Source: Aquatica leii (lineage: Eukaryota > Arthropoda > Insecta > Coleoptera > Lampyridae). From it: 64,000 nt of DNA. Positions 62,165 through 64,000 of this stretch are shown here, piece by piece. Position 1 is the first letter of the stretch; the number at the start of each line of letters is the position of its first letter. The notes under the pieces are model-generated. The model was not told where the DNA came from and searched no databases. It worked only from the letters and a program-made list of their open reading frames with translations. Location of the stretch: the NCBI GenBank assembly GCA_035610365.1, contig CM069434.1, forward strand, positions 102,102,806 through 102,166,805, given 5' to 3'. The position numbers were made by a program, and so were the translations under genes.

Positions 62165-63840
62165 TGAAACATCTAATAGTAAGAAGTTTCAAAATATGAT
62201 GCCTTGGGCAGTTTTCATCGATGCAATTCGAGTAATTCCATCAAGACCAGGATGGATATCAACTACTCGCCTCAAGCGCCATCGTAGAGGAGGCACCCCA
62301 TCTTCCTTGATAAGGACTAATTAGTCTGTGCATAATGAGCCAATATTGTTGATCCATTTCGTACGTTGTTGCAATTCGCTAATGTATTCACGATGCCACC
62401 TGGTCCAAAAGTGCTGAACAATTTGTTGCAAGCTTTGGAATTGAATTAAACGTGATGTGGGTATTGCGGCTATATTTAAGTCGGGAACAGCAACCATTGA
62501 TCTCCCAATCATGAAGTGAGCTGAAGTCAAATGTGAGAGGTCGTTTAGATCGGCGGAAAGTGGTGATAGAGGCCGCGAATTTAAAATAGACTCTATTTGA
62601 ATCAGTACTGTGAACATTTCTTCATAAGTGAGCAACGCATTGCCAACTACCCGCATTAAATGATGTTTGCGCGTACTAACAAGGGCTGAACTACGTTAGG
62701 AGAAGCATGAAAGCAACGTAGGTACGAGTGGACAATATTTCTTGCTAACGCCTTTCCACGTGTCGGCCAGTATCTTTCTCGTATTGAAAAGAGTAGCAGC
62801 TGAGGACCTGCATGCATTAATTGAATATGTTCGCGCTCCAAAAGTAACTTTGTCATAGTATGCGACCCATCAAGAAGAATACGGTGCATTTTTTCAAAAT
62901 CGTAATTAGAGTTTTGTAAACGACCATCTACGCGCACAATCCCTTGATGGTCAATAAATGGGGTTAAGTTCAAAATTGAACTTTTTGCACTGATCTGTTT
63001 TCCAATTTTTTTATTTCTAAATGGAATGATTCTAACTGAGCTATTTTAATTAAACAAGTATGAGTTCTACTGATCTCATCCATACTAAGGAATGAATTAC
63101 GGCGAAGCATCCCTCTATTAGAAGCATTATGAATGAATCAGAAACAGTAAGCAATGACTCTCTCAAGTTTTCTCAAATTAGAAAATCGTTTGAAAGGAAT
63201 AGTAAAATTTTCGATTTTTAAAAAAATTCTTGTATTATTTTTTAATTCTGGAAGGCTGTCTTCTACTGGATCTCAATTGGGTTAAAGAGATTCAGTTAAC
63301 AGTAAGAATGTACGGGTGAAATTCCTCTTGACAATAAATCCGGATTTTCAGCAGTGGGAACATGCCACCAAGTAGCATTTCTAGTGAGAGTTTATATTTC
63401 CGTTACCCTATGAGCAACAAAGGTCTTTAGCAAGTGAGGACAGGTTTTTATCCATCTTAGCACAATGGTCAAATCATCCATAAAAAACAGAAATTAATTA
63501 GAAGATTTAAAAAATTCAACACTTTGTTAACCAAACGCGCAAGAAGTAGTGATCCACAGATTTCTAATCTGGGTATTGTTAAAGACTTTAGTGGCGCAAC
63601 CTTTGCCTTGGAGCATAAAAGATTATATACAATTTTTGCGTCTGCATTAATAGAAGGAAGGTACACGGAGGCTCCGTATGATTGAGAACTAGCCTCTGAA
63701 AACCCGTGTAATTGAACGGACTTGTAATCACGGCAGATAGGATGACGAGGTATCTTTAGACTGCTCAGATTCGTAATTGATGCTCGACATTGTAGCCATT
63801 TCTGATGTAAATCCAAAGGAATCGATTCATCCCAGTTCAA
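62165..63840 (-). pseudogene. BEL/Pao pol fragment, integrase core deleted
   Basis: Read leftwards. 63840-63469 is the A17/Pao RNase H-adjacent region (MNWDESIPLDLHQKWLQ, HGFSEASSQSYGASVYL, SKAKVAPLKSLTIPRLEICG). 62973-62656 is the integrase zinc region (GIVRVDGRLQNSNYDFEKMH, LLDGSHTMTKLLLEREH, MHAGPQLLLFSIRERYWPTR). Directly after it, 62656-62321 is the integrase C-terminal part (EMFTVLIQIESILNSRPLSP, HFMIGRSM, LQQIVQHFWTRWHREYISEL), followed by LVLIKEDGVPPLRWRLRRVV down to about 62165. The integrase core, with its catalytic D and D, is missing between the last two parts, so this copy is deleted as well as mutated. The element continues past the window end. Confidence 0.85.
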
Positions 63841-64000
63841 TTTTTCAAGTCATAGTTGTTGCAAAATTAATTTTAGAATTATTGTACATGGACTTAGAAG
63901 ATCTGAGTAGTTTCAGATAAAATCGACCTCTTGGTAATCTTAGTGCAGCATAATGAAGGAATCACAAAAATTAAATTATCAGTGTCAGCCTGTAACGATA

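Overview
The window looks like a repeat-rich stretch of an insect nuclear genome. It is AT-rich, almost every recognisable protein is a decayed transposase or reverse transcriptase, and the one clear host-gene fragment has two exons separated by a 51-bp intron. I would guess a beetle or a similar insect with a large genome, but nothing here proves the order.

Layout. 1-6 kb: non-coding DNA, two copies of a MITE-like repeat carrying a tRNA-like B box, and a TIR element (3983-5443) enclosing a possible SAM-domain remnant. 6-11 kb: two mariner-like (IS630/DUF4817-type) pseudogenes, a pogo/jerky-like transposase pseudogene and a PHD-finger fragment. 12.66-15.1 kb: a pogo-like element with recognisable TIRs and TA target duplications. 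15.39-23.25 kb: a Ty3/Gypsy LTR retrotransposon with 460-bp LTRs differing at 3 positions and a GTAT duplication. 23.7-26.7 kb: a TIR MITE, a short unassigned coding exon, a non-autonomous hAT element with an 8-bp duplication and a Tc1-like fragment. 27.6-29.7 kb: a Transib/RAG1-like transposase. 30.2-36.8 kb: a pogo-like element inside an RTE-like LINE, itself hosting an 8-bp-TSD MITE, then a ~980-bp tandem duplication. 38.3-44.2 kb: a solo LTR related in design to the Gypsy LTR, a hAT zinc-finger scrap, a second LINE and a mariner-like element with long inverted repeats. 47.9-53.9 kb: a pogo-like element, a Penelope-like element and a third MITE copy. 54.8-55.3 kb: two exons of a PfkB-family (pseudouridine-kinase-like) gene. 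56.1-64 kb: another pogo-like element, a decayed second copy of the Gypsy family, an unrelated Gypsy fragment and a BEL/Pao fragment running off the end.

The most interesting system is in the 15.4-23.2 kb retrotransposon. After protease, reverse transcriptase, RNase H and integrase, its Pol continues through a complete TARG1/OARD1-like macrodomain (an ADP-ribosyl hydrolase fold with both catalytic residues, Lys884 and Asp925, at the family spacing) and then a CCCH zinc finger, ending inside the 3' LTR. A second, broken copy of the same integrase-tail plus macrodomain lies on the minus strand at 59.5-60.1 kb. The macrodomain therefore appears to be a family trait and not a single accident. A retroelement carrying its own ADP-ribose eraser suggests interplay with host ADP-ribosylation (PARP) responses at integration or in restriction; that function is inference.

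Almost everything else is broken by stops, frameshifts or deletions. The Gypsy copy itself has a damaged gag, a 1.3-kb insertion and one frameshift in RT, despite its young LTRs. The elements are nested, which gives a partial order of insertion.
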